Positions 1 to 12,022 of a stretch of DNA of 64,000 nt are shown in pieces. The notes beneath the pieces were generated by a model, which saw only the letters and a list, made by a program, of their open reading frames with translations, did no database searches and was not told where the DNA came from. The stretch's first letter is position 1; every line of letters begins with the position of its first letter. Location: contig JAZGUH010000328.1 of NCBI GenBank assembly GCA_037893225.1, forward strand, positions 1,240,001 through 1,304,000, written 5' to 3'. This DNA comes from Hippasteria phrygiana (lineage: Eukaryota > Echinodermata > Asteroidea > Valvatida > Goniasteridae). The position numbers and the translations under genes are program-made.

Positions 1-763
1 AATCATGTGCTTTTTGTTTATGCAAGCTTGACCGGAACAAGACTAAGGCCACTCGAGGCTACAAAAAGGAAAATAATCAAAGATGTAGAATCCAGGAATT
101 GAGATTTCATTGGAAGCAGGAAAGATCGTAAGATCGTAAGATGAAGGGAAACATGCACCAGGAAAGGAATTTCATAGAGATACAGAACGAGGGAAAACGT
201 TTTTGGCATTGATTTTCGTTCTACATCTAGGTACAGTCAGAGTATATTGGTGGGAACAGGTGGAAAGTTGCGTTTCACGCTAAAAAACCAAACTAACCGG
301 AGGAACCAAGTTGGGCAAACCGGTGGAACATTTACCATGAAAATATCTGTGCTAGCTGAATAGTGTCTTTAGTCTGGAGAATTCAACATTGAAAAAGTAT
401 CAAATATTTGAACAAGTCATTGTATCATATGTCAACTTACCGAAGTGACCAATTGTGTCCGTTTTGAATGCATTTTTTTTTCAGTTGTGAATTGGCATTA
501 TTTCTTTCCATGCAAATTAACTGAACTCCAACTAATTCAAGCATAGTCCAATACCTTATGTAATTGGGGTGGGGGGGGGGGGGGGGGGGGGTTGTGACAA
601 ATCTTCCAAATTCTCCCACCGAGCAACTTTGTAAATAGTGCACACATTTAGACTACGTACATTGCTGCGTGATTGTTACAACTCTCTTATTATGCTGTTG
701 TCATTACACACCATACCCCTCGGGAAAATCTATACAAACATGTTTGGTTTGAGGTTTTTAATT
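1..763. other. no gene recognised
   Basis: AT-rich sequence with a run of about 24 G near 567-591. Short open frames only, none with family similarity. Confidence 0.5.
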
Positions 764-932
764 TTAACCCCTCGAGTACGATTATTTACGAGGCGCCGGG
801 GCGGCCTGTGCAGCCAAGCGTAACATGCACAATAATAACAAAATGCATTGAAACTGCAGAGATTGGGTGTATAAAGACATCATCCAGCCTGGTGGTAGTT
901 TCTATTAATGTCATCTGTCTTAAAAGGGTTAA
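764..932. mobile_element. TTAA-flanked MITE, family A, copy 1
   Basis: Begins TTAACCCCTCGAGTACG and ends AAAAGGGTTAA. It shares internal blocks (GTGCAGCCAAGCGTA, ACATCATCC.GCCTGGTGG) with copies at 6865, 33003 and 53188. The TTAA target site and CCC-starting ends suggest a piggyBac-mobilised element. Confidence 0.65.
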
Positions 933-3319
933 GATGGTAATTTCTATAGCTCATTTTCCCAGTTTGTTTTTGTTCCGATAATCTGCAGCAATTTACAAGT
1001 ACGTGTTGTATTATTGTATTATTAATATCTAAAGTACATTAATATGAAAACTGTATTATTTTGGTTATGTAAAATACATCGGGGGCGAAATTTTAGGAAA
1101 ATTAAAAAATCCACAAAAAAATTCAGAGGCATTTGATTTGTATGGTGTTGCTGTTCAAGATGTGGTTCAAAATTGCAAAAATTAGTCATTAGAATAAAAA
1201 GAAGACTGTTTCAGGTTGCAGAGGTCATTTTGTAAGGACAAAAAAAATCTTCTGCAAATCAGTGGACGTCTCACCAAAATCGGGAAAAATCAAGAGAAAT
1301 CTTAACCCTGCAGAAATGCCCTTCGATAAGTAAATTCTGGCCACAGCTCGAATCGGTGTCATGGACATTAAAGTTGAATGAACATTTCTGTTTTGTTTGC
1401 GACACTGTCCATCCCGCGCATCAGTAATTTTAAATTTTGGACAAGTATTTATGACAACTAGCTTTGTGATTTGTGGCCAGTATGTTTTATCTCAACTTCA
1501 GCTCAAGTGAAACTGTAATGTCTGTACAAATGGAATCGTCCGTACGTACAGTACAAACGCATGAAACATGGTAGGTTTTTAATGATTGCCATGTACTTAA
1601 ATCTTATCAATGCAATTGCCACAAATAAGAGTTTACATTCCACATGTATTTTCATATTTTTTTGCGCTTGTAACTCATCTATTGGTTATTGTACGTGTTA
1701 ACTATGCTCTTCAAGTTTCATTTTATTACACATGTATTTTCAGATTGAAAGAAATTAGTCAGCTGGCAAATGTCAAAATTATGTCCAGATATATCTAAAT
1801 GATTAAAAACGATTAGGGTCAATCAGCGAGTAAATTTGCTAAATGATTAGGTTTTTTGTAATGCATATACTCAAAATTAAATTAAATGAAATAAAAGCTA
1901 TCCTGGAAATCAGTCGAGTGTGGAAGTTTCAAAACTGATTTTGTTATAGCAGTGTGTATAGCAATACGGGATGGATAAATGACATTACTTTTTCTATTCT
2001 TAGGATTCGGTCCATGTGCTGGTGTGGGGTGTATATTCAACGTTAGACCCACATTTGAGGAGATATTTGTGAATTTCCTGTTCAGATATAGAATAAAAAA
2101 TGGACAGAAATTCCACCTCCCCCATTTCTTACTTTTGTTATAAACAGTCCCACAATGATAATGGTACACAAATATCAACTGTTTTGGGGAGGAGGGAAAA
2201 TTAAGGAAAAAAGTAATACAGGACTTCAAGATTTAGATACGAGACATTGCAGGCCCAAAATCATTCGAGTTACTTTGCTTTAGTTATTAACCCAAACAAA
2301 TCCTTTACTTTGTGCCCCTAAAAACCCTAACCAACACAGTACATGTACACGGAAATAAAAAAAAATGGAGGGGGGGGGGGGGGGTGGTGGTGAAAGAAAA
2401 CCAAACTCACAAAAAAAAAATTATTCTCGCAAATCTTTAATTGTTTTTTTCAAAACAAAATAATTCAAGATTATTATTCTTGGAACTGGACGGATTAATG
2501 AACTCTGGCAATTCAATCAAAGGTGAAATATTCACAAAATTTCATTGAGCTGCTAATGCGTTTTCACACTTCAAGTATTCTAAAACGAGGAAAAACATTT
2601 AAATGAAAATGAAAAATTTGATTGTACTTAAGTATCATAAAATAAAAGTAAAATTTTTGCAAATGTGCTAGTGAGTTACATAACGAATTTACGTATGAAG
2701 TATGCAAAATAAAGCAAAATATGTCCAAATTTAATCTGCATGTACAAGTAATATGCATAAGAATAATAAATTAAGCATTTCAATTCCTTGTGACGGCTCA
2801 TGTAAAAACCAGGCTGTTCCCGCACTTAACATTTGCAAACATTAATCTGATTTAACCTTTAAATTCTGTAATTGTTGTCATTAAAATTGCTACATTTTGT
2901 GAAATTGTAATGGTGCTGGAGAAATACATGAACATGTAATACCAGTAACCCTAACTCCCTAGATGGTGTGAAAAACGTAATGAAATTGGAGGATTCAGGA
3001 CTGTTTTAAATGATTAAAAGTGGTAATGTTTTCCACATCCTAAACATTTCATAACTTAAGAAATTATTCACTTATAGAACCTGATGCGGGTTCATTTTAA
3101 AGTTCAGGAACTCCTTTACATAATGGGCCCAAAAAAAATAATAAATTCCGGCAGGAAGTGACTGGTTTTGGCATGGGGTGTCACAAATATTGAATCATTG
3201 CATCAAGGTGTCGGCATTCAGAATCGGTGTTAAAATTGCAAAAACAATTGACAAAGCAAATTGTGACTAAACTCTTCCAATATCATAAAACACAACACAT
3301 GCTATGCACATCAAGAATG
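933..3319. other. no gene recognised
   Basis: AT-rich. A block at about 2943-3005 (CTAACTCCCTAGATGG... ...TTGGAGGATTCAGGACTGTT) recurs at about 27074-27140, so it is a dispersed repeat. A poly-G run lies near 2369-2385. Confidence 0.45.
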
Positions 3320-3327
3320 ACCCTGAA

Positions 3328-3511
3328 CAGAGTTGTAATCAAGTCAATCACAAGTCACTTCACAATTCTGGTCTCAAGCCATGTAACACAAGCTATTTAA
3401 ACACACTATATAACAAAAACATTCCTTTGTCATTGTTCATCCCATGTAGCTTGCTATTGACTTGGGATCTACCTTTTGATCTGACTTGTGATTGACTTGA
3501 TTACAACTCTG
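3328..3511. mobile_element. young hAT-type MITE with perfect 30-bp terminal inverted repeats and 8-bp TSD
   Basis: The ends CAGAGTTGTAATCAAGTCAA... and their reverse complement (3482-3511) match without mismatch over 30 bp. The 184-bp element is bordered by ACCCTGAA on both sides (3320-3327 and 3512-3519). An 8-bp duplication and CAG-starting ends are typical of hAT elements. Confidence 0.85.
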
Positions 3512-3519
3512 ACCCTGAA

Positions 3520-4818
3520 TACTAAAGTGTTCTTCTATATTGACTACCATTTCCTGTACACTTGTGGCTTATCAATAAGCCAGTTCGGTATTCCAACTGC
3601 GCAATGTGCACATCAAGATTTGACAATTTTTCTTTCGGGAGAAACATTTCATCGAATGCGTGCAAAAGCATAGCGGGTACCAGCAAATTTAAAGAGATCG
3701 TCGTGTTCTGAAGTCACATTTTTCAAAAAGCGTTTGGACAGCGAAGTGTTTCCAGGTGTCTTGTGTGTCCAAACTTTTGTTCGAACAAAAGTTTCCATCG
3801 TCTTTTCTATTGCACGAAAAATTGCACAGAATGCAGATTCGGTCACCACGTCCCCCATAGCCTTGTGTGCATTGTTTGCCACGTTCCCCCCCCCCCCCCC
3901 CCCCCCCCCCCCCGAGAGAAAAATTGAAACACCTTACTGTCTTATTGCCACACCAAGCCTTACTTTTCTGAATATGATGAATAAGAGTACAAATTTATAC
4001 TGATATCAGTAAATCTAGATACTGGATTCATGCAAGAAACTTAGCAGCTGAAGAAAATACCACACTGCTACAGATACAGTGCAATAACTCTTTGGCACAA
4101 CTGGGTGGTGTCATTCAACCCCCTCTTCTCCCACCCCCCACCAAGGTTGTCAAGTCAGACAAAGTTCGGAAGAATATACATGTACAATGTTCTATTGTAT
4201 CAAAGTGAAATAACACTGTTTATGGTTCTATTTTACAAATTTTGCCTGGTGCTGGTGCCCTTCAGTTAAAAAGAGTTCCCTCCAAATTATTTTTTAGGTG
4301 GAAAGTTTGTTGGGGTAACTTCTGGAAACCCTGTGCACAAAGAAAATGGCTGCCGCCGGCCCCCCCCCCCCCCCTTCCCCACAAAAAAAAAAAAAAAACC
4401 ATCCTGGGTGCGTCACTGTTATAATTGCAAACAACTCTTTGTTCTACGGGCTCTTTCAAAAACAAGTTACGGCTACCTCTGACAACTGCATTTTTGAAAA
4501 ACTTAATTGTTCACCTAAAAGCATGTTTATAGCCTAGTATAATACTGCACAATAAGCAAGTTAATGGCTCGTTAAATGGAGATCATTTATGCATATGTAT
4601 ATTTCAATAATTTCATCTAATGAGCAAAGAAAGATGACCCTGTTTTCAATCAAACTGGGTGGATTTCATTTTCTTAAACACAAAACAAACGTGTAGGAAA
4701 TAATTACATTTGACACATCAATTCAAAGCACCACTAGGATTCACCCACCAACGGGACACAAGGTAACCTTCATAACCAGTCCGTCTGCAACCACAAAATG
4801 GATTATATGCAAGTTACC
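3520..4818. other. no gene recognised; homopolymers and a short palindrome
   Basis: Contains a 24-bp palindrome around TTTGTTCGAACAAA near 3771-3796, a C-run at 3887-3913 and a C-run/A-run pair at 4361-4399. Confidence 0.45.
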
Positions 4819-4823
4819 TTTAA

Positions 4824-5741
4824 GGGTGGCTGCAATGAAATTGTACCAACAATTTAATTTTGTGTTGTATAACTCTTATACAATATAGGAAATGTGATTA
4901 AAATGTGTTTTCCATGTTTCTGCCCATTTTTGGTGTTAAATTTTCCCGGAATAAAGTCCCCCCCTTTCTCTATTGTTTCCGCGCCCCTAACTGCGTGACG
5001 TCATTTCAGGAACACGGAAACTCAGCGAGAGTAGTTTGATCACAGTGTGTGTGTCTGTACATGTGGATGAATGCCGTTGTTGAGGGAACCAGCCACGCGC
5101 GATTAAATAGCTTTGGATGAAGGGACCAGGGAAACATTTCTTGATCTGACAATCAAAAGTCTATTTTAGACTTGTCGATTCAGACACTTCTTCGGAACAT
5201 TATTAGGGCGAGGAAGAGGAGGAACTTGGAGCTCGTCTGTACATGTATGAGCCAGAAGGCGAGAGTAACAGCGAAACTACTGAAGACTCTGAATCGGACT
5301 CCGATGCGGAACGCGGTAAAGGACTTGAAAACAATGATTGGTAGGCTAAATAACACTCCCCGATTCCAAATACGACGGTATTTCGGTTCTACTGGAAAGA
5401 AGGGAAGACTGACACCATCCTTAGTGGTGTTGCTGAATCCAGCAGCAACACAACGACGCGGTATTATCGACGAGAAACATGGCAAAACACTGAAAGCTTT
5501 CCACGACACAGCAAAAACACACGCTTGCGGTGTACTATACTACATGTACATGTCGAGTCATGGCCGACCAGCCAGCCGGGTTCCCGGGATGACGTCACAT
5601 CATGGGCCAGGTTCACCCCCTCCCGACTTAAAAATTTGTTTTTTTTTAAATGCTTACGCGAAATAAAAAAATAATACAAACAACATACAGTTGTGGTTCA
5701 AATACTCGATATACACAATAAAAATTCCATTGCAGCCACCC
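4824..5741. mobile_element. 918-bp TTTAA-flanked inverted-repeat element carrying an exon-like ORF
   Basis: The left end GGGTGGCTGCAATGAAATTG and the right end, read in reverse complement (GGGTGGCTGCAATGGAATT), pair over about 20 bp. TTTAA borders both sides (4819-4823, 5742-5746). The interior holds an acidic coding-like segment followed by a splice donor. It is longer than the other MITEs here and may be a deleted autonomous element or one that captured host sequence. Confidence 0.6.
5207..5340 (+). pseudogene. acidic exon-like segment inside the TTTAA element
   Basis: An open segment between a TAG (5204-5206) and a donor-like TG|GTAGGC encodes a Glu run, YMYEPEGES, an acidic stretch (ETTEDSESDSDAERG) and GLENNDW. 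The order 'FEPE - acidic - NTDW' resembles the N-terminal part of metazoan P2X7-intracellular-domain-like proteins. An acidic transposase N-terminus is an alternative. No complete gene could be assembled. Confidence 0.3.
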
Positions 5742-5746
5742 TTTAA

Positions 5747-6700
5747 CACTCATTTGATTATTGCCTTCTGTTTGACACTTACCAATTGGTATACCAGCCA
5801 ATGGGTGTGCAGTGATTTGCATATAGCCACACCCATGCCTGGCCTATTGTCCAATCACAGGAAAGGCTTGGGATGATGGATGGCCTCCTGATAGGGTCGT
5901 GTTAGCTCCACCTTTGGCTGGGCTCTGACCAAGGATGCTTTGGTCATGGGAACACCATAAGGCTGCTGCTCGGTGGTGGAGGAGTGGGTGAAATGGTGGG
6001 CAAACATGAGACCTGTGTGGATAAATACCTGAATATTTATGAGACTGATTAATATGCACAAATTTAGATTCCAGGCCGCAAAGGTTCTGTTTGTCGGTAC
6101 ACGTTTCTACACATTATCTTGATTGCGGTTATGAAAAAACAATTCATAATGGTGTTACTAATGACTTAAGAAACATGGAACTGTGACCTCACACCATAAA
6201 ATGAAAGTAAAAATCCAGTTTGTCTACAGGCATATAGGCTTGCAAAATCCTCTAATCTCTTGGAATGTAGTGACATTTTAAAGCTTTAAATGAATAATTA
6301 AATCATCAACCATCATGTTTTCCAGCATAAAAAGCTCTTTTTGAATTAATCTGAAATATTCCAAAGCTGTTATTCTGTGATACAGAGGCACAGTTTCAAA
6401 GTTTGTTAACAACATTCTACGCCATGAAGTCCAAGGCCTGCTGGAAATTGTAGATTTAAAACAGGACAAACCAAAGCACTGAGTTTTTATGGTTAGCGTT
6501 CACACTGCATCTTAATATTAAAATGGAGAAAAAGCTTGGTCAACTTTCTTTGAGCTTAAAATTCATTGGAAGCAAATGGGTGCAGAGAGAAAAGCTGTGG
6601 AGGAAAGAAGCTGTAATGAGAATGTAGATAGCGCTTTCATAAGAAGCATATCTAGAAATTTGTAACCAAGAAATCACTTTAGCATCAAAAATATTTGGGA
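5747..6700. other. no gene recognised
   Basis: Mixed-composition sequence with only short open frames. None resembles a protein family. Confidence 0.45.
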
Positions 6701-6782
6701 TGTACCCGACCGCTAATGTCAGGAAGCAGTTCCAGATTATGGAATCGAGAACCGTAACTGAATTAACATATTACTTGTGGTA
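6700..6782 (+). repeat. fragment of the ACCCG hAT-like MITE
   Basis: GTACCCGACCGCTAATGTCAGG onward is nearly identical to 12293-12365 and, in reverse, to 15260-15340. Truncated at both ends. Confidence 0.65.
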
Positions 6783-6864
6783 AGTTACTAGACACACTAT
6801 CAACATTCCTCTGTGTAATCTTACAGCTGTTCCCAATTGGACCTTTGTTTACACAGATGGACTG

Positions 6865-7046
6865 TTAACCCTTTTCGTACGGAAGATGCCATATATGGCG
6901 CAAAAAACAGTGCCACCAGGCCGGATGACGTCATTTGTGCAGTTTCAATCCATTGTTGGATTATTGTGTATGTCAGGCTTGACTGCACAAGCACATTGTA
7001 GCCGTTTCGCTTGTGGCCGCGACACCCCAACGTCTCAAGGGGTTAA
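6865..7046. mobile_element. TTAA-flanked MITE, family A, copy 2
   Basis: TTAACCC...GTACGG at the left and CAAGGGGTTAA at the right. It contains GCCGGATGACGTCATTTGTG and a GATTGGATTA-type core shared with the copy at 53188. Confidence 0.7.
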
Positions 7047-7070
7047 CCCCATGTACATGTTAACCTCGGG

Positions 7071-7356
7071 CTGTTATTGATTGCCAAGAACCAGCTGTGC
7101 AGCCAAGCATTAATGCAAACAATAGGCACCACACTCCTATTCATCGCACTTGGAAGTTCCCCCACCCCCTCCCCCCTCCCCCTTTCGTGTGAATGAAAAC
7201 TTTGTTTGAAAAAGCTCCATCTACTCATTACATTCCCATTCATGAACAATTAACTGAAACATGAATGGATAATTGAGTACTCGCATGAATGCGTGTATAG
7301 ATGACAACCAGCCAGGTGGTCTTTTTCAAATTGCGGCTATGGCTGTCGTCCGTATT
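7071..7356 (+). repeat. dispersed repeat, family B, copy 1
   Basis: Aligns in order with 43017-43310: CTGTTATTGAT, GCTGTGCAGCCAAGC, AAATGCAAACAATAGGCACC, TTGTTTGAAAAAGCTCCATC, GACAACCAGCCAGGTGGTC. No coding potential. Confidence 0.65.
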
Positions 7357-9290
7357 CAAACGAATAATCTATGCAGTAATTATCGGTGTCCTTGTGAAAC
7401 TACCGTGCCCCCTATCTGCTTGTTAGTTTTACATCACAGCCATGGTAACTTAACAGGGACGTTAGTTCTCCATCCATTTCTCTTGTACTTAATTTTGTTA
7501 CTCTACATGAACGTGTCCGTAGATTGACAAAAAAGAGCGAAATGGAAACACGGCTAACATGTAACCCCTTCTAACTTCTCCAGAGAAAAAACACACACGT
7601 GTGAGTCCATATCCAGGATATCTTTAGCTCCGAAGATGGAACATTAAAAAATGCTTGGGACAGTTTTACATGGGTGCAGAGTAGCATGTTTTAAACATTA
7701 TTTATTTCTCAGCCGATACGCAATAGTGAAGCATTTGAGGTGCATAGGCAAAATGGCAATGGACGGCACTTAAGTATGTGTATAGAAAAGGCATTTAGAA
7801 TGGAGTTAAAAGTGTGATGACCCGTAAATAGTGCCAGTAGTGACATAGTAAAAATTGGGGTCATCACACTTTCATGGTTTTATCCCCATGTGAATACACT
7901 TTAACATTTGTCAATATCTAAGTTAAGCACGACAGAACCAAGATTGACACAAAACATGAGCAAATCAGTTTTGTTCCAAAGAATACAGAAATTTTTCATC
8001 TCAGAAGATGATAGCTCTGGGAGTGATAAATGGCAATGTGCGGTTGTTTCGCTGTGCAGTGATTTGTTGGTTTGAATGGATGGAAAAAACAACCTGCAAA
8101 GCACTCATGACAAGCAAGACAAGAAAAATTATTTGCAAAATCCACGGCAAAGTTTTGGCAAGGAGAAACAAAATATGGAAATGGTACACGTGTATTTTGT
8201 GGAATACTTTTAAAAAAGGCTTTTTGAAAATATATAGTATTGATAACTGGAGAGTTGAATATGCACTTCAGCAGACAATAATATAAACTTCACATATGAC
8301 CGAAGCAGGTTTCAAGCAGACCCAGGTTAAAAAGTAGAATAGTACGATCACAATTTTCAGGGAAAAAAACAGGACAAAAGTAGGTCTTTGGAAGACAAAA
8401 TCTGGATAAAAGCAGCACTTTTGCGGGCTTTTAGGAATAGTTTTCGTTGATACTCAACAATGTCCACATCATCACAAGCCTCATTTGGCATATTCTGTGC
8501 TCACAACACTTACGCTCCGTCCTAAACTAAGCTCTTGGAAGTAAAGTTGCAGTACTCCTGCACCCAAGCCCTTCATTGTGTAATTTTCATATGACAGTGT
8601 GTAAAATATTCAATGAGATTTCAATTTTTTGAGTTGTGGGACAAAACAAAGTAGGAAAAAATAGGAATTTCAGGGAAAAAGTTGGGAAAAGTAGGAGCAA
8701 GGTTAAAAAAAGTAGGAAAAGTAGGATTACTTGAAAGCCTGTGAAGGCACTTTTTTTACACAGGTCTGGCATACAAACCATGTTGTTGGCTATCAGTTTT
8801 CTTTAATACTTCATCAAGACATTGAGAGAAATTCCAAAGATAACCTCTGGGGCAAAAATCTAGCGACAATCCCAACCTAAATGGGTGGGGACACCCCCAC
8901 CTTATAGGGTGGGAATTCGAATTTTGATGCTATCATGTATGATTTATGTTTTGATTAAAAACACTTTGCAAAAGGATCGAGGATGGGGGGGGGGGGGGGG
9001 GGAGGGGGGGGGAGAGGGGGAATCAATTGATAGGCGCATTAAATGCATTGAGTTAAACCTATGTACATGTAAGAGATGAATACTGTATCGTACATGTGCA
9101 TGTACAATGTACATGTTGGATGTACATTACTTCAAAATCATATGCATTGTACACAAGATAAATGTAGTACACTGTTTCCGGAAACTGGCCTTATACATCC
9201 CTTTAGAGTGAGTAAAAGTGATTTAAAGTTAATGAAAGTCAGGTTTGAAAAACAGACATTGTTTTTACATTAAAAAATTAAAGAAATAAA
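7357..9290. other. no gene recognised
   Basis: Includes a possible inverted-repeat element around 8300-8750 (GTTTCAAGCAGACC... ...TACTTGAAAGCCTG with many AAAGTAGGA words inside) and a long G-rich tract at 8983-9020. Open frames here are not supported as genes. Confidence 0.4.
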
Positions 9291-9296
9291 ATAAAA

Positions 9297-9415
9297 TCAA
9301 AACGTGATTTTTATTAGTGATTTTTTTGATTTTTTTTATTGATTTAAATCATGATTTAAGTCAATAATTTAAATCGAGTGATTTAAATCGAGTGATTTAA
9401 ATCAAACAACCCTGA
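9297..9415. repeat. ATTTAAATC palindromic low-complexity repeat
   Basis: Repeated GATTTAAATC/ATCATGATTTAAG words, self-complementary along most of the length, ending AATCAAACAACCCTGA. Probably the end of a hAT-like MITE. Confidence 0.5.
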
Positions 9416-9811
9416 TATTGAAAAGGGACTTATTTCCATCGTGTTAGTGACAGAATCGTCCACCATCACTCCCGTCTTATTGACTATACACTTGGATTAT
9501 AAGCCAAAACGTCAAATAAATACCAACAACAATGTATGATAGTCAGAAGAAAAAAATCCTTTCAATCCATTCATTTCCTTTTCAATTTCAAAACTGAATT
9601 CAGCCGATTTAAATTGTATACAAATAACAGTACACAGAGTTCTTCAAAATACGCTGTGCTCTGGGACAGACAAAATGTTGTAGAAATCATCAAGCTGATG
9701 CGGTGCACGACCTCTGGCAAGAAAATGAAGCAGAGGACAGAAAGTATTGTTATGGCAATGAGTTTAGTAATCACATCAAACAGCATGTTAGATTACATTG
9801 CAGTGTTGTAG

Positions 9812-10325
9812 CACTCATAATCAGTACTTGTACTGGCGTACTATTCAAGTACCGATTTGATAGTATTCGTACTCGGAGAGCAAAGTACTCGAACTTAATT
9901 TTCGGTACTCATACTCAAGATTAAATACATTCAACCACAGAAGTACTCGTACCAATTTTTAGGCTTTGGTTCTCTAAGGTTTACGAATAGCACAAGAATC
10001 ACTTCATGTCCAGAGTATTTTGGAAACTGCTGCAAGAAAGAGACAATTTTATCATTAAATTCTAGTAAATGATGCCTCTAAGTGTTGATTTTCTAAATTT
10101 TGACTTTTTTTTCACCAGATGCATGATTCAAGTATATGTAATTTTTAAAGTATTCATAATCCCATATCTAAGGACTCGTTCTTTACTCTGAAAACTTGTA
10201 CTTAAATTACCACTGAAGTACTTGTACCAGTGGTCGATGGCCCAAATACTCAGACTCGAGTACTACTCGACCACTTCAGTACTTGATAGTCCTAAGTAAC
10301 AAGTACTTGACTACAAGTTATGTTG
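9812..10325. repeat. GTACTTGTACTCG-rich inverted repeat element
   Basis: Two clusters of (A/C)AGTACTTGTAC / ACTCGAGTAC words (9820-9960 and 10190-10315) in opposite sense flank a simpler AT-rich middle. Probably a MITE with palindromic simple-sequence ends. Confidence 0.45.
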
Positions 10326-10681
10326 TCAGCTGCGTTGCACACTGAGATACATGTAGCTCACACACAGTACTCACAAGATAGTATTGACACAAACCACTAG
10401 AGCATGCAATCAAAGGAAGGTTTTTGGACAACCCCCGAGGTCACTATCTGGGGGTTGACCTCATTAATATTGCATGCTTGGCGCTCAGCTCCGCCCACGA
10501 ATCCTGTTGTGTCTTTCGGCGGATGTCCGCAGGCCCCTTCTGGTTATCCTTTTCTATACAGACAATGGACAAGGAAGGGGGGGGGGGGGGGTGGAGGCGG
10601 GTAGAAGGGAAGACGGTTGCAACAATCAATTAATGTTCACTGTGTGATAATCTAAATTACTCAGAAAATAACTTATTGGTT

Positions 10682-10835
10682 GCGCCCACCCGAACAAAGA
10701 TACTGACAATATGGGAGACCACCAACATAGGGCAAGAGAGCTCAGTTGGTAGAGTGCTGGTACAGTATTCCGGAGGTCGCAAGTTCGAATCCCACTCCTG
10801 CAAATTTTCTTTATTCACTTTGAAAAAATTTTGTT
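10682..10835 (+). mobile_element. solo tRNA(Thr)-derived SINE copy
   Basis: Starts GCGCCCACCCGAACAAAGAT, then a tRNA-like head at 10731-10803 with an intact A box (GAGCTCAGTTGG) and B box (AGTTCGAATCC). The anticodon-loop position reads AGT. ATTTTCTTTATTCAC follows, so a T4 terminator lies just after the head, unlike in the tandem array copies. Confidence 0.8.
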
Positions 10836-11337
10836 TTCTTCAAAGCAATAATGAGTTTTAAGTAAATACTCTTTATAAACATTTTCACAAAGAATATTTA
10901 AGAAAAGTATACATTCATTTATACATTTAAGATATTTTTGCCAACAAACTTTTGCATTATAATTAGTCCAGCTAATTTTCTTTTTTGAAATACAGAAATA
11001 CAGAAAAACATGTACACTACAATAAAAATAAAAAAACTCCCCCACTCCAAAAAGGATTTAACGATTACTGATTCCCTGAAAAGACCGCACGTGGTACTTC
11101 AGGAAGCCAGCTGTTCAATCACATGTGTGTGTGAATTCAAAGGATATGCCGCTGAGGCCCGTTTTGTGCATATTCTGGATGGAATCGCTCAGTGCACAAA
11201 GTCAGAGTCGACCAAGCCTAATTCAGATGACTTTTGCTTTTTTTCGGGGAAAGTTTTCTTTTTATTGCTGCCAGGAAAGGAATTGGAGAACAAATGTTAC
11301 TTTCTATATAACCCAAGGCAACAAATTACAATATCTA

Positions 11338-11571
11338 CAGTTATGCCCCAAATTATTCATACCCTATGAAAAATCTGGTAGTTTGCTTTTCTCTCATACA
11401 TAAAAGCTGGAGTGGCAGAACTAAAGGCTTTACTTAATGACTTTTAGTTGTATGTACAAATCTACATATATTTTTGTTTTTACATCATTAGCATAAAAGT
11501 AGAAATCATCAATAAAATGATTCACAATGCCCAGAATTTGGCATGGGTATGAATAATTTGGGGCATAACTG
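11338..11571. mobile_element. Tc1/mariner-type MITE, copy 1
   Basis: TA-flanked; ends CAGTTATGCCCCAAATTATT and its reverse complement (ATTTGGGGCATAACTG). About 80% identical to the copy at 29820, including the internal AAAAATCTGGTAG and TTACTTAATGACTTTTAGTTG. Confidence 0.82.
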
Positions 11572-11724
11572 TAGGCTAAAATATAATTTTGTTGTTTTGT
11601 ACCAACCAGAATGTGGGGGGGGGGGGGGGAAGGGTCCCCCCTCATCCATTTCCCCTGTCCCTTCCCCATCATCACCCATGTGAGTTGCAGGAGAAAAATC
11701 AACAATAATGCCAGGCATACATAC
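11572..11724. other. nsun7 intron downstream of exon 9
   Basis: Contains a poly-G run near 11617-11630. No exon recognised. Confidence 0.5.
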
Positions 11725-12022
11725 TTGCTGTTCTGACTGGCCGTAGTCTCTTGCTACTGGGTTTCTTGACCAGCAGGCTGGGGCTCCGAACCACTGACCC
11801 GTGCTCGTGCTCCGACGTCTGACCCTTGGCCGCCTTGGTGCCCTTCCTCTCCTTCTTGGCCGAGCCACTCTTGGTCAGCGACTTCTGGGAGGTCTTGGAG
11901 GATTTCTTCTTAGGCTTCATGGGCTCGTCCCCGTGGGCTGAAGCAGATTTGTCAGTGGGGAGGGCACACAGACCCTTGGCTGCTGCCCGGGCGATAACAT
12001 CAGACGCACTCATGGACTCGTC
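11725..12022 (-). CDS. nsun7: nsun7 exon 9 (basic C-terminal tail, internal exon)
   Basis: Acceptor CCCTGTTCCAG, donor GTATGT. Encodes DESMSASDVIARAAAKGLCA, which matches the ...VKDVLARAAAKGLL block of NSUN7, followed by a Lys/Ser-rich low-complexity tail. Ends in phase 1, so the reading frame continues in an exon not recognised. A hAT-like MITE lies about 30 bp beyond its acceptor, inside the intron. Confidence 0.82.

Noticed and set aside
5172..5666. 164-codon plus-strand open frame in the TTTAA element
   Set aside because: A different frame over the same segment gives the acidic exon-like pattern with a splice donor; the long frame is rich in Arg/Thr and matches nothing.
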